A stretch of 64,000 bases of DNA from Methanoregula boonei 6A8 (GCF_000017625.1 NC_009712.1:744001-808000), one strand, 5' to 3'; positions 26,417 to 35,662 are shown, counted from the first letter of the stretch. Notes: a model not told the origin generated them from the sequence alone. Numbers and translations: made by a program.

Positions 26417-27238
26417 ATGCAAGCGATGATGAAACGAACGCGGACCGGATTTTTTGCCCTTGCAGGAAGCACGATCTTCCTTGCGCTTCTTCTTCTGGCA
26501 GCAGGATGCACCAGCCAGGCACCGGCAGTCCAGCTCAACGGCACGGAATGGACGCTTGTCCAGTACTCGCAGAATGCAACGCCCGTTATGGCCCTTGCCG
26601 GTAACCCGGTCACCCTCACCTTTGGCAATGACGGGAATCTCGCCGGATCTGCCGGGTGCAACCGTTACTTTGCCTCGTGGCAGGTTTCGGGCAGCTCGCT
26701 TACCATCGGTCAGGCCGGGTCAACCATGATGTACTGCGGCGAGCCCGGCGTAATGGATCAGGAAAGCGCCTACCTTGGCCTGCTGCCAGAAGCAGGATCC
26801 TTTGCCATAAACAGCGACCGCCTCGTCATCTCGGACAAATCGGGGAATGCCATCCTCACATTTGCAAAAACCATCACTCCTGCCTCTCTTCCGCTCGTCG
26901 GGACGAACTGGACTCTCTCATCAATCCAAACTCGCGATGCGTCATCTTCGGTTATTGCAGGCAGCCAGGTCACTGCAGTTTTCGATGCCAGCGGGAAAAT
27001 GACAGGATCGGCCGGATGCAACAACTATTTCGCCGGATATACGGTACGTGGGGCATCCCTGACGATCAGTGGTATCGGGTCCACACGGATGATGTGCCAT
27101 GACCAGGGTATCATGAGCCAGGAATCCGCGTACCTGGCGGCCCTTGAATCGGTCCAGGGGTACCAGATCAATGGCAGCTCGCTTGTTCTTACCGATAACA
27201 ACAGTTCATCCCTCCTGACCTTCAGCGGTCAGCAATAA
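26417..27238 (+). CDS. Lipoprotein with two META (HslJ-like) domains
   Basis: A 273-residue protein with a lipoprotein signal ending in LLAAGC (about residue 31). Two homologous META domains follow: one at ~38-140 (LNGTEWTLVQY, GNLAGSAGCNRYFASW) and one at ~155-268 (LVGTNWTLSSI, GKMTGSAGCNNYFAGY). The repeated GSAGCN(R/N)YFA core marks the family. In bacteria META/HslJ proteins are linked to heat or drug tolerance, but the role here is unknown. Surface-exposed. It is transcribed away from the kinase remnant. Confidence 0.9.
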   Translation: MQAMMKRTRTGFFALAGSTIFLALLLLAAGCTSQAPAVQLNGTEWTLVQYSQNATPVMALAGNPVTLTFGNDGNLAGSAGCNRYFASWQVSGSSLTIGQAGSTMMYCGEPGVMDQESAYLGLLPEAGSFAINSDRLVISDKSGNAILTFAKTITPASLPLVGTNWTLSSIQTRDASSSVIAGSQVTAVFDASGKMTGSAGCNNYFAGYTVRGASLTISGIGSTRMMCHDQGIMSQESAYLAALESVQGYQINGSSLVLTDNNSSSLLTFSGQQ

Positions 27239-27277
27239 TTTTTTGCCGGACGTACAGCCCGGGTGACCGGGCGATAA

Positions 27278-27583
27278 TTACTGTGCCGGGGAATCTGCGC
27301 AGGAGGCATTACACGTTTTCCATTCGTTCTGGCAGGGGATCTCCCGGAACAGTGATTTGTGGGGATTACTTCTCATGCAGATTTGGTAATACGTTGAACA
27401 GGTATGATAGCATTGGTCGGAGAAAAGTGCTGCCACCCCGGTCGGGGGGGAAATCCCGGAGTTATCCTTTGCACTATTTTCTTGTGCATAATCGATGCCG
27501 GCGATGAGACTTCCCAAAACCGCCAGACAAACCAGTACAAGAACGAGACGGACAGAGAAACTATCTCCGGATTCAGGTTTCAT
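27278..27583 (-). CDS. Small secreted cysteine-rich protein
   Basis: The 101-residue protein has an N-terminal hydrophobic helix (residues 11-31). After a short linker it carries six Cys arranged as CYHTCSTYYQIC ... CQNEWKTCNASC, which may form disulfides outside the cell. No known family. Its 3' end converges on the META-domain gene. ATG at 27583. Confidence 0.65.
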   Translation of the reverse strand: MKPESGDSFSVRLVLVLVCLAVLGSLIAGIDYAQENSAKDNSGISPPTGVAALFSDQCYHTCSTYYQICMRSNPHKSLFREIPCQNEWKTCNASCADSPAQ

Positions 27584-27877
27584 GGATCAGTCTCCACTTC
27601 TGGTAATTCGTTTTACTTCTCTTTTATGCGGCACTATACAATTATTGGGTTTTGCTTAAAAATTCCCCACTACCTGGAAATTCAGGATTCTTTACGTAAA
27701 CTTCAGGGCCCCTGCACGGTGGGGCGAGTGGAAGTGTCCCGCATGCCGCGCCGCGGGGGGATGGGCACCAGCCCCCGTTATTACTTCGAGCGGATTATCC
27801 AAGAGAACAAGGGGTGAAACGATGATTTTGTGGCGGGCATTTGTATCCTATCCTGTGAGGGCACTTTTCTCATCTCT

Positions 27878-28035
27878 CTACACCACCCCCAGGCACACCG
27901 CATAAATCCCTGCCTGCACCAGTGTCAGGGGCATGCCGATCTTCATAAACTCCATAAACGTCAGAGTCTCCCCCCGGCTTTCGGCCTGCTGGATGATGAT
28001 TACGTTGCTTGCAGCACCGAGGATCGTGAGATTCC
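27878..28035 (-). pseudogene. Duplicated 3' fragment of the ArsB/NhaD-type transporter
   Basis: About 155 bases, ending with a TAG at 27878-27880, reproduce the last ~51 codons of the transporter at 28687-29880 at roughly 91 percent nucleotide identity. Shared residues include ILGAASNVIIIQQAESRG and the tail GIYAVCLGVV. Most changes are silent. Upstream sequence is lost, so it is a fragment. It forms a direct repeat with the intact gene's end, and the HicAB genes lie between the copies. Confidence 0.9.
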
Positions 28036-28134
28036 ACGGGGGAAACCATTTGATACGGCTTGCTCTATCTGTAAAAAGGCATACCAATTTAAGACTAAGG
28101 TAACCCATCTGTTATTGTACTCAAAATACGCGTG

Positions 28135-28332
28135 ATGAAGATTCGAAAGCTGATCAAACTTATCGAATCCGATGGCTGGAGTCTCCATCGCCAGAGCGGG
28201 GATCAGCAACAGTTCAGGCATCCTGTAAAGCCGGGTCTGGTGACAATATCGGGACACCCTGACGATGAAGTAAGACCCGGCACGTTAAACAGCGTGTTAA
28301 AACAAGCTCAGATCAAAAGGGAGGATACATAA
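28135..28332 (+). CDS. hicA: HicA-like toxin, probable active-site His loss
   Basis: A 65-residue protein matching HicA, an mRNA interferase with a dsRBD-like fold. The N-terminus reads KIRKLIKLIESDGWSLHRQS and the end HPDDEVRPGTLNSVLKQAQI. Where active HicA proteins usually have GSH or GDH before the Q-(F/Y) pair, this one reads GDQQQF, so the catalytic His appears to be replaced by Gln. The second H, in RHP, remains. ATG 28135 is used; GTG 28132 is possible. It overlaps hicB by one base (TAATG), the normal layout. Confidence 0.88.
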   Translation: MKIRKLIKLIESDGWSLHRQSGDQQQFRHPVKPGLVTISGHPDDEVRPGTLNSVLKQAQIKREDT

Positions 28333-28574
28333 TGGTATCATATACCGTCATCATCGAAACCGGGAAACACAACTGTTCTGCGTACTGCCCGGATCTTCCC
28401 GGGGTAATCGCTACCGGGCGCACCCAGGAAGAAACCTTTGAGAATATGAAATCTGCAATAACGTTCCATCTTGAAGGACTGCTTGAAGACAATCAGGAGA
28501 TTCCAACCCCGGTATCAAAAGCAAAAACCATTCGTATTTCCCGTAAGCATCTCTGCGAGACCGTGCCGGCATAA
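28332..28574 (+). CDS. hicB: HicB-like antitoxin
   Basis: An 80-residue short-form HicB. The N-terminal partial RNase H fold is clear (SYTVIIETGKHNCSAYCPDLPG, with the family CPDLPGV), followed by RTQEETFENMKSAITFHLEG. The short C-terminus has no visible DNA-binding domain, so autoregulation by this protein alone is doubtful. It forms the second gene of the hicAB operon and should neutralise HicA by binding. Confidence 0.9.
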   Translation: MVSYTVIIETGKHNCSAYCPDLPGVIATGRTQEETFENMKSAITFHLEGLLEDNQEIPTPVSKAKTIRISRKHLCETVPA

Positions 28575-28686
28575 TTCTTTTTCCTGTTGTCCGGCTGTCG
28601 GTAATTTCAGGAAGCACAACGGCATTATTGATTCAATTTTGTTCCCCAGGGTTCCTTTTTGAACCAACTGTGGAGCATTATCCCTT

Positions 28687-29880
28687 TTACACCACCCCCA
28701 GGCACACCGCATATATCCCCACCTGTATTAGTGTCAGGGGCACGCCGATCTTCATAAATTCCATAAACGTCAGTGTTTCCCCCCGGCTTTCGGCCTGCTG
28801 GATGATGATCACGTTGCTTGCAGCACCGAGGATCGTAACGTTGCCCGCAATCGTGCTCCCGGCAGCAAGCGCCATGAGCCGGGTGGTCCCGCCCCCTGCC
28901 TGGAGGATGAGGGGCGTAAAGAGGGCGACAAAAGGTACGTTCGAGATGAACTGGCTGAGGATAATGCTTGTCGCAAGGATTGTGGGGACCGAGGTCACTC
29001 CTGCGGTGCCGGCGAGCGACTGGAAAAACCCGGTCTCCCAGACTGCGGCCATCAGGACAAACATCGCGGCAAAGAAAACGAGCGTGCACCAGTCGATGGA
29101 TTTGAGCACTGCGATCCGTTGTGAGGAGAAGAGAATGACAGGGAGTGCAGCGGCAATCCCAATGAGCGGCAGGGGGAGGGCAATCGCGCCGGTCAGGAGT
29201 GATGCGGCAATGTTTGCGCCGGAAAGAATGAGGAGGACTGCAAGCGAGCATTTCACGATCCGGGAAAGGGCGGGGTCCGACTCCGGCGCAGGGTCAGCGC
29301 CGGCCTCTTTATCCAGCAGACTGGACCAGCCTTTCCGGTAAAAGAAAAAAAGGATCAGCCACGCAGCGGCAAGGGACAGGATCGTTGGCAGGAGGAGGTG
29401 GGAGGCAAAGGTGACAAACGGTGCGCCCATCCCGCTGTCAAGGGCCACGAGCAGGTTCTGCGGGTTTCCTATCGGGCTTGCCACGCTCCCGGTGGTGATG
29501 GCAAAGGCAAGGGCAAGGAGCAGGAGCTTTGCCGGGAGACGGCACCGGGTGGCAAGCCCGAGTACAAGTGGTGTGCCGATGATGGCAAGGGTATCGTTCA
29601 TGAGCAGTGCAGAGAGGAGCCCGAAACCAAAGATCACAAAAAAGAGGAGTTGGCCCGGTGTGCGGGCGTGCCGGAAGAGCTGGCGGGCAAGAAGATCGAG
29701 GTACCCGCTCCGCGAGAGTGCCTCTCCCACGACAAACATGCCGAAGAGAAAGACCATCACATCGATGTTGATTGCGGCAAGGGCGTCAGCAGGGGCGATC
29801 TGGCCAAGGATGAGGACTGCCAGTGCTCCGCCGAGCATGACCTGCCAGATACGCCAGGAGAACCGGCCCACCTGCCGCAC
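28687..29880 (-). CDS. ArsB/NhaD-family anion or Na+/H+ transporter
   Basis: A 397-residue membrane protein of the ion-transporter superfamily, with ~10 helices. Family marks are MNDTLAIIGTPLVL, the re-entrant segment SPIGNPQNLLVA, SNVPFVALFTPLI and, near the end, ILGAASNVIIIQQA. The substrate could be arsenite, an organic anion or sodium. The only usual start codon in frame is GTG 29880. However, the frame continues upstream through a hydrophobic stretch (YLAIIVLAAVFLLIA) to a TGA without ATG, so the first helix may be lost or the start is unusual. The 3' end is duplicated at 27878-28035. Confidence 0.85.
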   Translation of the reverse strand: MRQVGRFSWRIWQVMLGGALAVLILGQIAPADALAAINIDVMVFLFGMFVVGEALSRSGYLDLLARQLFRHARTPGQLLFFVIFGFGLLSALLMNDTLAIIGTPLVLGLATRCRLPAKLLLLALAFAITTGSVASPIGNPQNLLVALDSGMGAPFVTFASHLLLPTILSLAAAWLILFFFYRKGWSSLLDKEAGADPAPESDPALSRIVKCSLAVLLILSGANIAASLLTGAIALPLPLIGIAAALPVILFSSQRIAVLKSIDWCTLVFFAAMFVLMAAVWETGFFQSLAGTAGVTSVPTILATSIILSQFISNVPFVALFTPLILQAGGGTTRLMALAAGSTIAGNVTILGAASNVIIIQQAESRGETLTFMEFMKIGVPLTLIQVGIYAVCLGVV

Positions 29881-29984
29881 GGCAATCAGGAGAAAAACCG
29901 CAGCAAGGACGATGATTGCAAGATACGTAGCAGATCATTTCCTGTGCCGGGGAAAATAAGCCTTGGTTTTGGGAAGGCGGAGGA

Positions 29985-30665
29985 TCAGGTCCGTTTTACC
30001 ATCCAGTGGAGGAGCACTCCATCGTCAATCCGGGTCACATCCGCAAGCACGAGCCGGGCGAAATCCGATTCCCGGATCCAGCCCCCGCCATCGGCAAGTG
30101 TCGGTGCGTCTTTCCCGCCGATCACGATACTCCCGATGTAGGTGTAGATCTCGTCTGCGAGACCGGCCCGGATAAACCCGGCGATCAGTGTTCCTCCGCC
30201 CTCCACCATCAGGCTCCGGATGCCCATTTGCCCCAGTTCGTCAAGCACCCGGGAGAGATCCACCTCGTCTTTCCCGGCAGTAATGACCGCTGCCTTTGCC
30301 CGGAGCGCTTCTACCTTTGCCGGGTCGGCCCGCTCTGAGACCGCGATGACCCGCAGCCCGTCTCCCTTGACAAGGATCGAAGCATCCGGCGGTGTCCGTG
30401 CCCTGCCGTCGATCACAACCCGGACCGGGTGCTCCGGCCTCCCCTCACGCTGCCGTTCCGCCCTGAGATCCGGGCTTTTTACCGTGAGCGACGGGTCGTC
30501 GGCAAGCACAGTCCCGATCCCGACTGCCACCGCATCGCACCCGGCCTTGAGCCGGTCCACCCGGGCAAAGTCCTCGTTCCCGGAGATCTTCACCTGCCGG
30601 CGTTCGCGGGTCGAGAGCTTCCCGTCCGCGCTCATTGCCACGTTCACGATAACCCGGGGGCGCAT
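29985..30665 (-). CDS. arfC: 2,5-diamino-6-(ribosylamino)pyrimidinone 5'-phosphate reductase
   Basis: A 226-residue RibD C-terminal (dihydrofolate-reductase-like) domain protein. It begins PRVIVNVAMSADGKLST and contains GIGTVLADDPSLTV and SLMVEGGGTLIAGF, which form the NADPH and substrate pocket. In Archaea this stand-alone reductase makes the ribityl intermediate of riboflavin and F420 synthesis directly from the ribosyl form. It is cytosolic. The 60-base distance to the Kef gene on the same strand suggests possible co-transcription. Confidence 0.93.
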   Translation of the reverse strand: MRPRVIVNVAMSADGKLSTRERRQVKISGNEDFARVDRLKAGCDAVAVGIGTVLADDPSLTVKSPDLRAERQREGRPEHPVRVVIDGRARTPPDASILVKGDGLRVIAVSERADPAKVEALRAKAAVITAGKDEVDLSRVLDELGQMGIRSLMVEGGGTLIAGFIRAGLADEIYTYIGSIVIGGKDAPTLADGGGWIRESDFARLVLADVTRIDDGVLLHWMVKRT

Positions 30666-30724
30666 ATCGTATTAACGTCTGGCACCCGGCGTACTTATAT
30701 TCCCCTGTTTACGGTAAAGGGCGA

Positions 30725-32719
30725 CTAGTGCGGGGCCGAAAAGAGGGGGATGATCTTTCCCGCGAGCTCATCAGTGATAAAAAAGACAAACGTGTCGCCC
30801 ACTTCAAGGCGCAGGCCGGGATCGGGCGTGCTAAAACGCAGCGTCCCCCGGCGAAACCCGTATTCCCGGATGCCAAAGCGCTCCCGTAGGCCAAGTTCGT
30901 TAATTGTCATTCCTGCCACCGCAGACCCCTCCTCCACGAGCACGGTGTGGACATGGGTGGCCCTAAAGAGCGTCTCGAAGTTCTGCACCCTGCGCTGCTG
31001 GGTGGGATCGGCGCACCGGGTAAAAAGGGCGGTTCCCAGCCGCTTTGACCGCTCGATGATCCTCGTGACTTCTTCATCAGGGATCTGGTAGCGCTTAAGG
31101 GCGCGGGTGAAGATCTCAAGGGCCGCTTCGAACTCCTCCGAGATCACCTCGTCGGCCCCGAGGTCGAGCAGGTGCTGGGCATTTCTCACATGCCGGGTCC
31201 GGGCAAGGATATGCACGGTCTGGTTGAGGTTGCGGGCCGCACGGATGATCCGGGGGATTGCATCCTCTTCGGACACCGTTACAATCAGCGTCCGTGCGTG
31301 TTGTATCCCGGCATGTTCGAGCACCTCTTCCTGCACCGCATCACCGAAAATAAAGTTGGGGCGGTACGGGGAGCGCTCCTGCCGGATGATCTCGGGGTTG
31401 AGCTCGATGACCATGTAGGGGATGCCGGCAAGGGTTGCTGCCCGGGCCACGCTTTTCCCGGTGATCCCGTAGCCGGCAATAATGATGTGGTTTGACAGGT
31501 TCTCCGTGGGTGAGATCTCGTCAGTTGCCGCAAACTTTGCCTGGGTCTTTCGCTTCGGGAAGAGCTGGTAGAAGAGGTCAACTGCCCACGGGGATGCCCG
31601 CATGGCAAAAGGCGTGAACGCCATGGTTACGATTGCACCCGCAAGGAAGACCTGGTACACCGGCTCTGCAATGACCCCGGCATCCCGCCCGGTCCCGGCA
31701 AGGACAAAGGAGAACTCCCCTATCTGGGCAAGGGCAAGGCCGGTAAAGATGCAGACCCGGGCCGGCATCCCCAGTACCGCGGCAGAGAAGGAACCGGTCA
31801 GGATCTTGACAAGGAAGATCCCAAGGATGGTAACTATGACGAAATAGAAGTTATCGATCATGGTGCCCGTGTTCAAAAGCATCCCAATCGAGAGAAAGAA
31901 GATGGCAGCAAAGACATCCCGGAACGGGATGATGTGGCCCAGGGCATCGATATTGTAATCCGATTCCCCGATAATCAGGCCGGCGATGAATGCCCCAAGC
32001 GTAAACGAGAGGCCGGCTTCACTGGTGAGCCACGCGATGACCAGGCAGATCCCGGCAATGGTAAAGAGGAAGAGCTCGCGGCTGCGCTCCTTTGCCACCC
32101 GGAAGAGGAACCGGGGAATAAGCCAGTACCCAAGAACGACGATAATAAGGAAGATCAGGGCGATCTTTGCAATTTCGTAGGGGGCCTCGGCCAGGTCAAA
32201 GCCCGAGCTGTTCCCGGAAAGGAGCGGCACAATTAGCATCATCGGGATGATGGCAAGGTCCTGGCAGATCAGGATCCCAAGAAGTGTGCGTCCCTGGAGC
32301 GTGTCCACCTCGCCTTTTTCCTGGAGGATCTTCATTACGATTGCGGTACTGGAGAGCGAGACAATGAACCCAAACAGCAGCGCCTCGTTAAAGGGCATCT
32401 GGAATGCAAGGTTGATCGCGGTTGTTGCAACAATGGTTGTGCAGATCTGGACAAGGCCCCCGATGATAACGGCACGCCACGAGCGCAGGAAGGACTGGAA
32501 CGAGAACTCTAACCCGATGGTAAAGAGCAGGAGCACAATGCCGATCTCGCCCAGCGTTGCAATGAAAGTCTGGTCGGTGATAAGCGCAAGCCCGAAGGGT
32601 CCGGCAACCATCCCGATCACAAGGAAACTCACAATGCTTGGCAGGCCAAACCGGTGGCCCCAGTACAAAAGGACGACGGACAAAACGATGACAGCAACGG
32701 CGGCAAGCATAAAGTCCAT
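30725..32719 (-). CDS. Kef-type cation/H+ antiporter with RCK domains (1)
   Basis: A 664-residue protein with ~12 membrane helices (residues 5-385) of the CPA2 antiporter family, including GLEFSFQSFLRSW and SLSSTAIVMKIL. Cytosolic RCK_N follows (about 410-525: IIAGYGITGKSVARAA, a nucleotide-binding loop) and RCK_C at ~570-660 (EEGSAVAGMTINELGL). It should exchange K+ or Na+ for protons under ligand control. It is a close relative of the next gene and was probably produced by tandem duplication. Confidence 0.93.
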   Translation of the reverse strand: MDFMLAAVAVIVLSVVLLYWGHRFGLPSIVSFLVIGMVAGPFGLALITDQTFIATLGEIGIVLLLFTIGLEFSFQSFLRSWRAVIIGGLVQICTTIVATTAINLAFQMPFNEALLFGFIVSLSSTAIVMKILQEKGEVDTLQGRTLLGILICQDLAIIPMMLIVPLLSGNSSGFDLAEAPYEIAKIALIFLIIVVLGYWLIPRFLFRVAKERSRELFLFTIAGICLVIAWLTSEAGLSFTLGAFIAGLIIGESDYNIDALGHIIPFRDVFAAIFFLSIGMLLNTGTMIDNFYFVIVTILGIFLVKILTGSFSAAVLGMPARVCIFTGLALAQIGEFSFVLAGTGRDAGVIAEPVYQVFLAGAIVTMAFTPFAMRASPWAVDLFYQLFPKRKTQAKFAATDEISPTENLSNHIIIAGYGITGKSVARAATLAGIPYMVIELNPEIIRQERSPYRPNFIFGDAVQEEVLEHAGIQHARTLIVTVSEEDAIPRIIRAARNLNQTVHILARTRHVRNAQHLLDLGADEVISEEFEAALEIFTRALKRYQIPDEEVTRIIERSKRLGTALFTRCADPTQQRRVQNFETLFRATHVHTVLVEEGSAVAGMTINELGLRERFGIREYGFRRGTLRFSTPDPGLRLEVGDTFVFFITDELAGKIIPLFSAPH

Positions 32720-32820
32720 CAGAGAACACCCGCGATCCCGGACATGGGATAGATAGGTACCGTCAGGAGAAGTATTATAATTTCCGGGAAAATCTCCCCT
32801 TTATGACGGTGCTCGCCGGT

Positions 32821-34821
32821 TCAGGCCGTTTTTGCCGGGCCGGCCACAAGGGGCCGGAACCGGCTGATGTTGGTCTCGCTGCCGTAAAGGATGAGGACAT
32901 CCCCGGGCAGTACGATGAGGTCGGGATGGGGGGAGGTCACTGATGCTGCCCCGCGGCGGATGGCAAGGATCCCTACCCCCCGGGTATTCCAGGGGTCCAG
33001 CTGCCGCAGGGTTTTTCCCACCGAGGGCGCACCGGCCCCGACCTCGAGCGTATGGATGTGGAGGTCGCCAAACGCTCTTTCGGGATCCTGATTACCCGAG
33101 GGCAGGGGGTCGTGCGCCCGGGAAAACATCCGGTAACCGTTTCCCCGGACCACCTTGGTGAGGGTGTCGATATCGCTCTCGGGAAGGGTGTATTTGGCAA
33201 GCACCCGGGAGAAGATCCGTACCGAAGTCTCAAACTCCTCCGGGATCACTTCGTCTGCCCCAAGATCCAGGAGCTGGCGTACATCGTTGACATGGCGCGT
33301 GCGGACAACGATGTAGATCGAGGGCGCCATCTCCCGGGCCAGATGGATGATCCCGGGGACCACGTTCTGTTCCGAAATGACCACGACGAGTGCCCGGGCC
33401 CGCTCTATGCCGGCGTATTCAAGGATCTCCCGATGGGTGGCGTCCCCGAAGATGATCTCATGGTGGGTGTCAGCAGCGCGTTCCCGTGCAACCACATCCG
33501 GATCCATGTCAATAGCATTGTAGGGGATGCCAAGGATCTCGGCGGCCCGGGCAACGCTTTTGCCGGTCATCCCATACCCGACAATAACGATATGGCCAGA
33601 GAGTTCCTCGGGAGCGGGCCCTGATGCGTCCTTCCGGGGATCCGGCCGTTTGATCCGGTCGGGGAAGAGGCGGTACAGCAGGTTGGTTACCGGGAATGCC
33701 ATATTCATGGTAAACGGCGTAAGTGCCATCGTAATGATAGCCGCGGCAAGGAAGAACTGGTACGGCCCGGGCCCCATCAGGTTTGAGTCCACGCCATTTT
33801 TTGCCAGCACAAACGAGAACTCCCCGATCTGGGCAAGCGCAAGGCCAACAAAGATCGAGACGCGGGTCGGCATTCCAAGAATTGCCGAAGCAACCGATCC
33901 GGTCAGTACTTTTGCGACAAGGATGATCGCAAGAAGGGTTATGACGATCGAGAGCTGCGACAGGATAACACTGGTATCAAGGAGCATCCCGATCGAGATA
34001 AAGAAGATGGCGGCAAAGACATCGCGGAACGGGATGATGTTGCTGACTGCATCGATGCTGAACTCGGATTCCCCGATAATAAGGCCGGCCATGAACGCGC
34101 CAAGGGAATACGAAAGACCGGCGGCGTTCGTGAGCCAGGCAACGGCAAAACAGATCCCGGCGATGGTAAAAACAAAAAGTTCGCGGTTCTTCTGTCGTGC
34201 CACACGGTACATGACCCACGGTACCACCCAGTGAGCAGAGACTATCAGGATCGCGAGAATGGCGATGACTTTTATGATCTCAAAGGGGAGGGATGCCGTG
34301 GAGATACTGCTGCCCATCAGGACAGGGGTCAGGAGGAGCATCGGGATGACGGCAAGGTCCTGGAAGATCAGGATCCCAAGGAGCGTCCTTCCCGGGACCG
34401 TCTCGACTTCCCCGCGATCCTGGAGGATCTTCATGACAATAGCGGTACTGGAGAGCGAGACCAGGAACCCAAAAAAGATTGCCTCGGTGAACATGACACC
34501 GTTAATCATGTGCAGGATCAGGGCTGCAACAACAATGGTCGTGCAGACCTGGAATGCCCCGCCGATCACGACAACCCGCCATGCCTTGAGCAGCCGTTCG
34601 AAGGAGAACTCTAAGCCAATGGTAAAAAGCAGGAGGATGACCCCGATCTCGCCGATCGTCTCAATCGTGGACTGATCGCTTACAATCGAGAGCGCGTAGG
34701 GGCCGGCAAGCATGCCGATAACAAGAAAACAGACAATACTTGGAATCTTGAACCGCCGGCCCAGAAAGAGGAGTGCGACAGTCAGGATCCCCAGACAGAC
34801 AACGGCCAGAATTACATCCAT
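32821..34821 (-). CDS. Kef-type cation/H+ antiporter with RCK domains (2)
   Basis: A 666-residue paralogue of the preceding gene with the same layout: antiporter helices (5-390), RCK_N (IVIVGYGMTGKSVARAAE) and RCK_C (LEVGAGAPSVGKTLRQLDP). The shared core SLSSTAIVMKIL and the DVFAAIFF region show common origin. The two genes are 101 bases apart on one strand. Separate residues in the RCK regions suggest different effectors. Cytoplasmic membrane. Confidence 0.93.
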   Translation of the reverse strand: MDVILAVVCLGILTVALLFLGRRFKIPSIVCFLVIGMLAGPYALSIVSDQSTIETIGEIGVILLLFTIGLEFSFERLLKAWRVVVIGGAFQVCTTIVVAALILHMINGVMFTEAIFFGFLVSLSSTAIVMKILQDRGEVETVPGRTLLGILIFQDLAVIPMLLLTPVLMGSSISTASLPFEIIKVIAILAILIVSAHWVVPWVMYRVARQKNRELFVFTIAGICFAVAWLTNAAGLSYSLGAFMAGLIIGESEFSIDAVSNIIPFRDVFAAIFFISIGMLLDTSVILSQLSIVITLLAIILVAKVLTGSVASAILGMPTRVSIFVGLALAQIGEFSFVLAKNGVDSNLMGPGPYQFFLAAAIITMALTPFTMNMAFPVTNLLYRLFPDRIKRPDPRKDASGPAPEELSGHIVIVGYGMTGKSVARAAEILGIPYNAIDMDPDVVARERAADTHHEIIFGDATHREILEYAGIERARALVVVISEQNVVPGIIHLAREMAPSIYIVVRTRHVNDVRQLLDLGADEVIPEEFETSVRIFSRVLAKYTLPESDIDTLTKVVRGNGYRMFSRAHDPLPSGNQDPERAFGDLHIHTLEVGAGAPSVGKTLRQLDPWNTRGVGILAIRRGAASVTSPHPDLIVLPGDVLILYGSETNISRFRPLVAGPAKTA

Positions 34822-35203
34822 GGTGATTATTCCTTACTGTGGGTTCTTCCGCGGTGCTCACCGGGCCGGTTGCATGGGTGACCACCATTCGGCCTGTTCC
34901 CCACCGGCACGCTCGCGGTATTGACAGATACACATCACCGTCCCGTATCAATATATATTGACCACATCCTCCCGGGAAAAACATGGTCCCGGAAACCGGA
35001 TATTTGAACCGCAAAGTTCACCACATCCGGAACCGGTGCAGCCCGGGGTTTACCGGGACTGGCTACGTGCAGGTTGCCCTCCCTCCGGGATATAATGGCG
35101 TTCAAGCCCCCCCGTGAATGGACCGGCTGGCGGGTTGACTGCGTGATCCGCGCAGCCGGTGAAAAAAGAAACGGTTATAGGCTGAAGTGATCTATCCCAG
35201 AAT
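34822..35203. other. Divergent promoter region
   Basis: No gene is seen. The region separates the divergent Kef gene (minus) and a lipoprotein gene (plus). Its clearest element is the palindromic AT box at 34949-34960. Confidence 0.5.
34949..34960. promoter_or_regulatory. Palindromic TATA-like box
   Basis: CAATATATATTG is a perfect 12-bp palindrome with a TATATA core. It lies 128 bases before the Kef gene start on the minus strand and could serve as the TATA box for a message with a long leader. Confidence 0.45.
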
Positions 35204-35662
35204 ATGTCGAAAAGAGATGCTCTTGTAGTTCTTGCTCTTGTTTGTCTTGCGATGATCCTTGCGGCCGGGTGTACCGGCAGCACGGCCGGATCCACTGCCC
35301 CGGCCGGTACGGGATCGGCTCCGGCCACGACTCAGGTTTCAACACCCGGTGTGGTAACGCCGGCTGCAACCTCAGGTACGGTAGCGGCTGCATCGCAGGA
35401 CCCCATTGTCGGCAAATGGTCAACTCCCACGGTCCAGGGTGAGAGCGCACAGGTTGTTTTTGGTGCTGACGGAAGCTTTACCGGCTATCTCAACGGGGGG
35501 ACCCAGGTAATGAAATCAGGGACCTGGCAGAGTGCCGGCAGCGGTAAGTATACGGTAACTATCACCGGCCAGGCAGCGCCCGCAAACTGGGTGCTCGATG
35601 CCACAACCACTACGGCATATAATGCCGCGTACCCGGCCCTGAAATACACCCGTACCGGTTAA
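35204..35662 (+). CDS. Small beta-rich lipoprotein
   Basis: A 152-residue protein with signal helix and lipobox (MILAAGC at about residues 18-24), a Thr/Ala/Pro linker, and a C-terminal beta domain starting DPIVGKWSTPTVQG. The pattern GKW ... VVFGADGSFTGYL ... GTWQSAGSGKYTVTI is typical of small secreted lipocalin-like or DUF5640-type domains. Ligand unknown; membrane-anchored outside the cell. Confidence 0.75.
   Translation: MSKRDALVVLALVCLAMILAAGCTGSTAGSTAPAGTGSAPATTQVSTPGVVTPAATSGTVAAASQDPIVGKWSTPTVQGESAQVVFGADGSFTGYLNGGTQVMKSGTWQSAGSGKYTVTITGQAAPANWVLDATTTTAYNAAYPALKYTRTG

Noticed and set aside
27742-27817. Short plus-strand frame with RYYFERIIQENKG
   Set aside because: About 24 codons, no ribosome-binding site and no second evidence.
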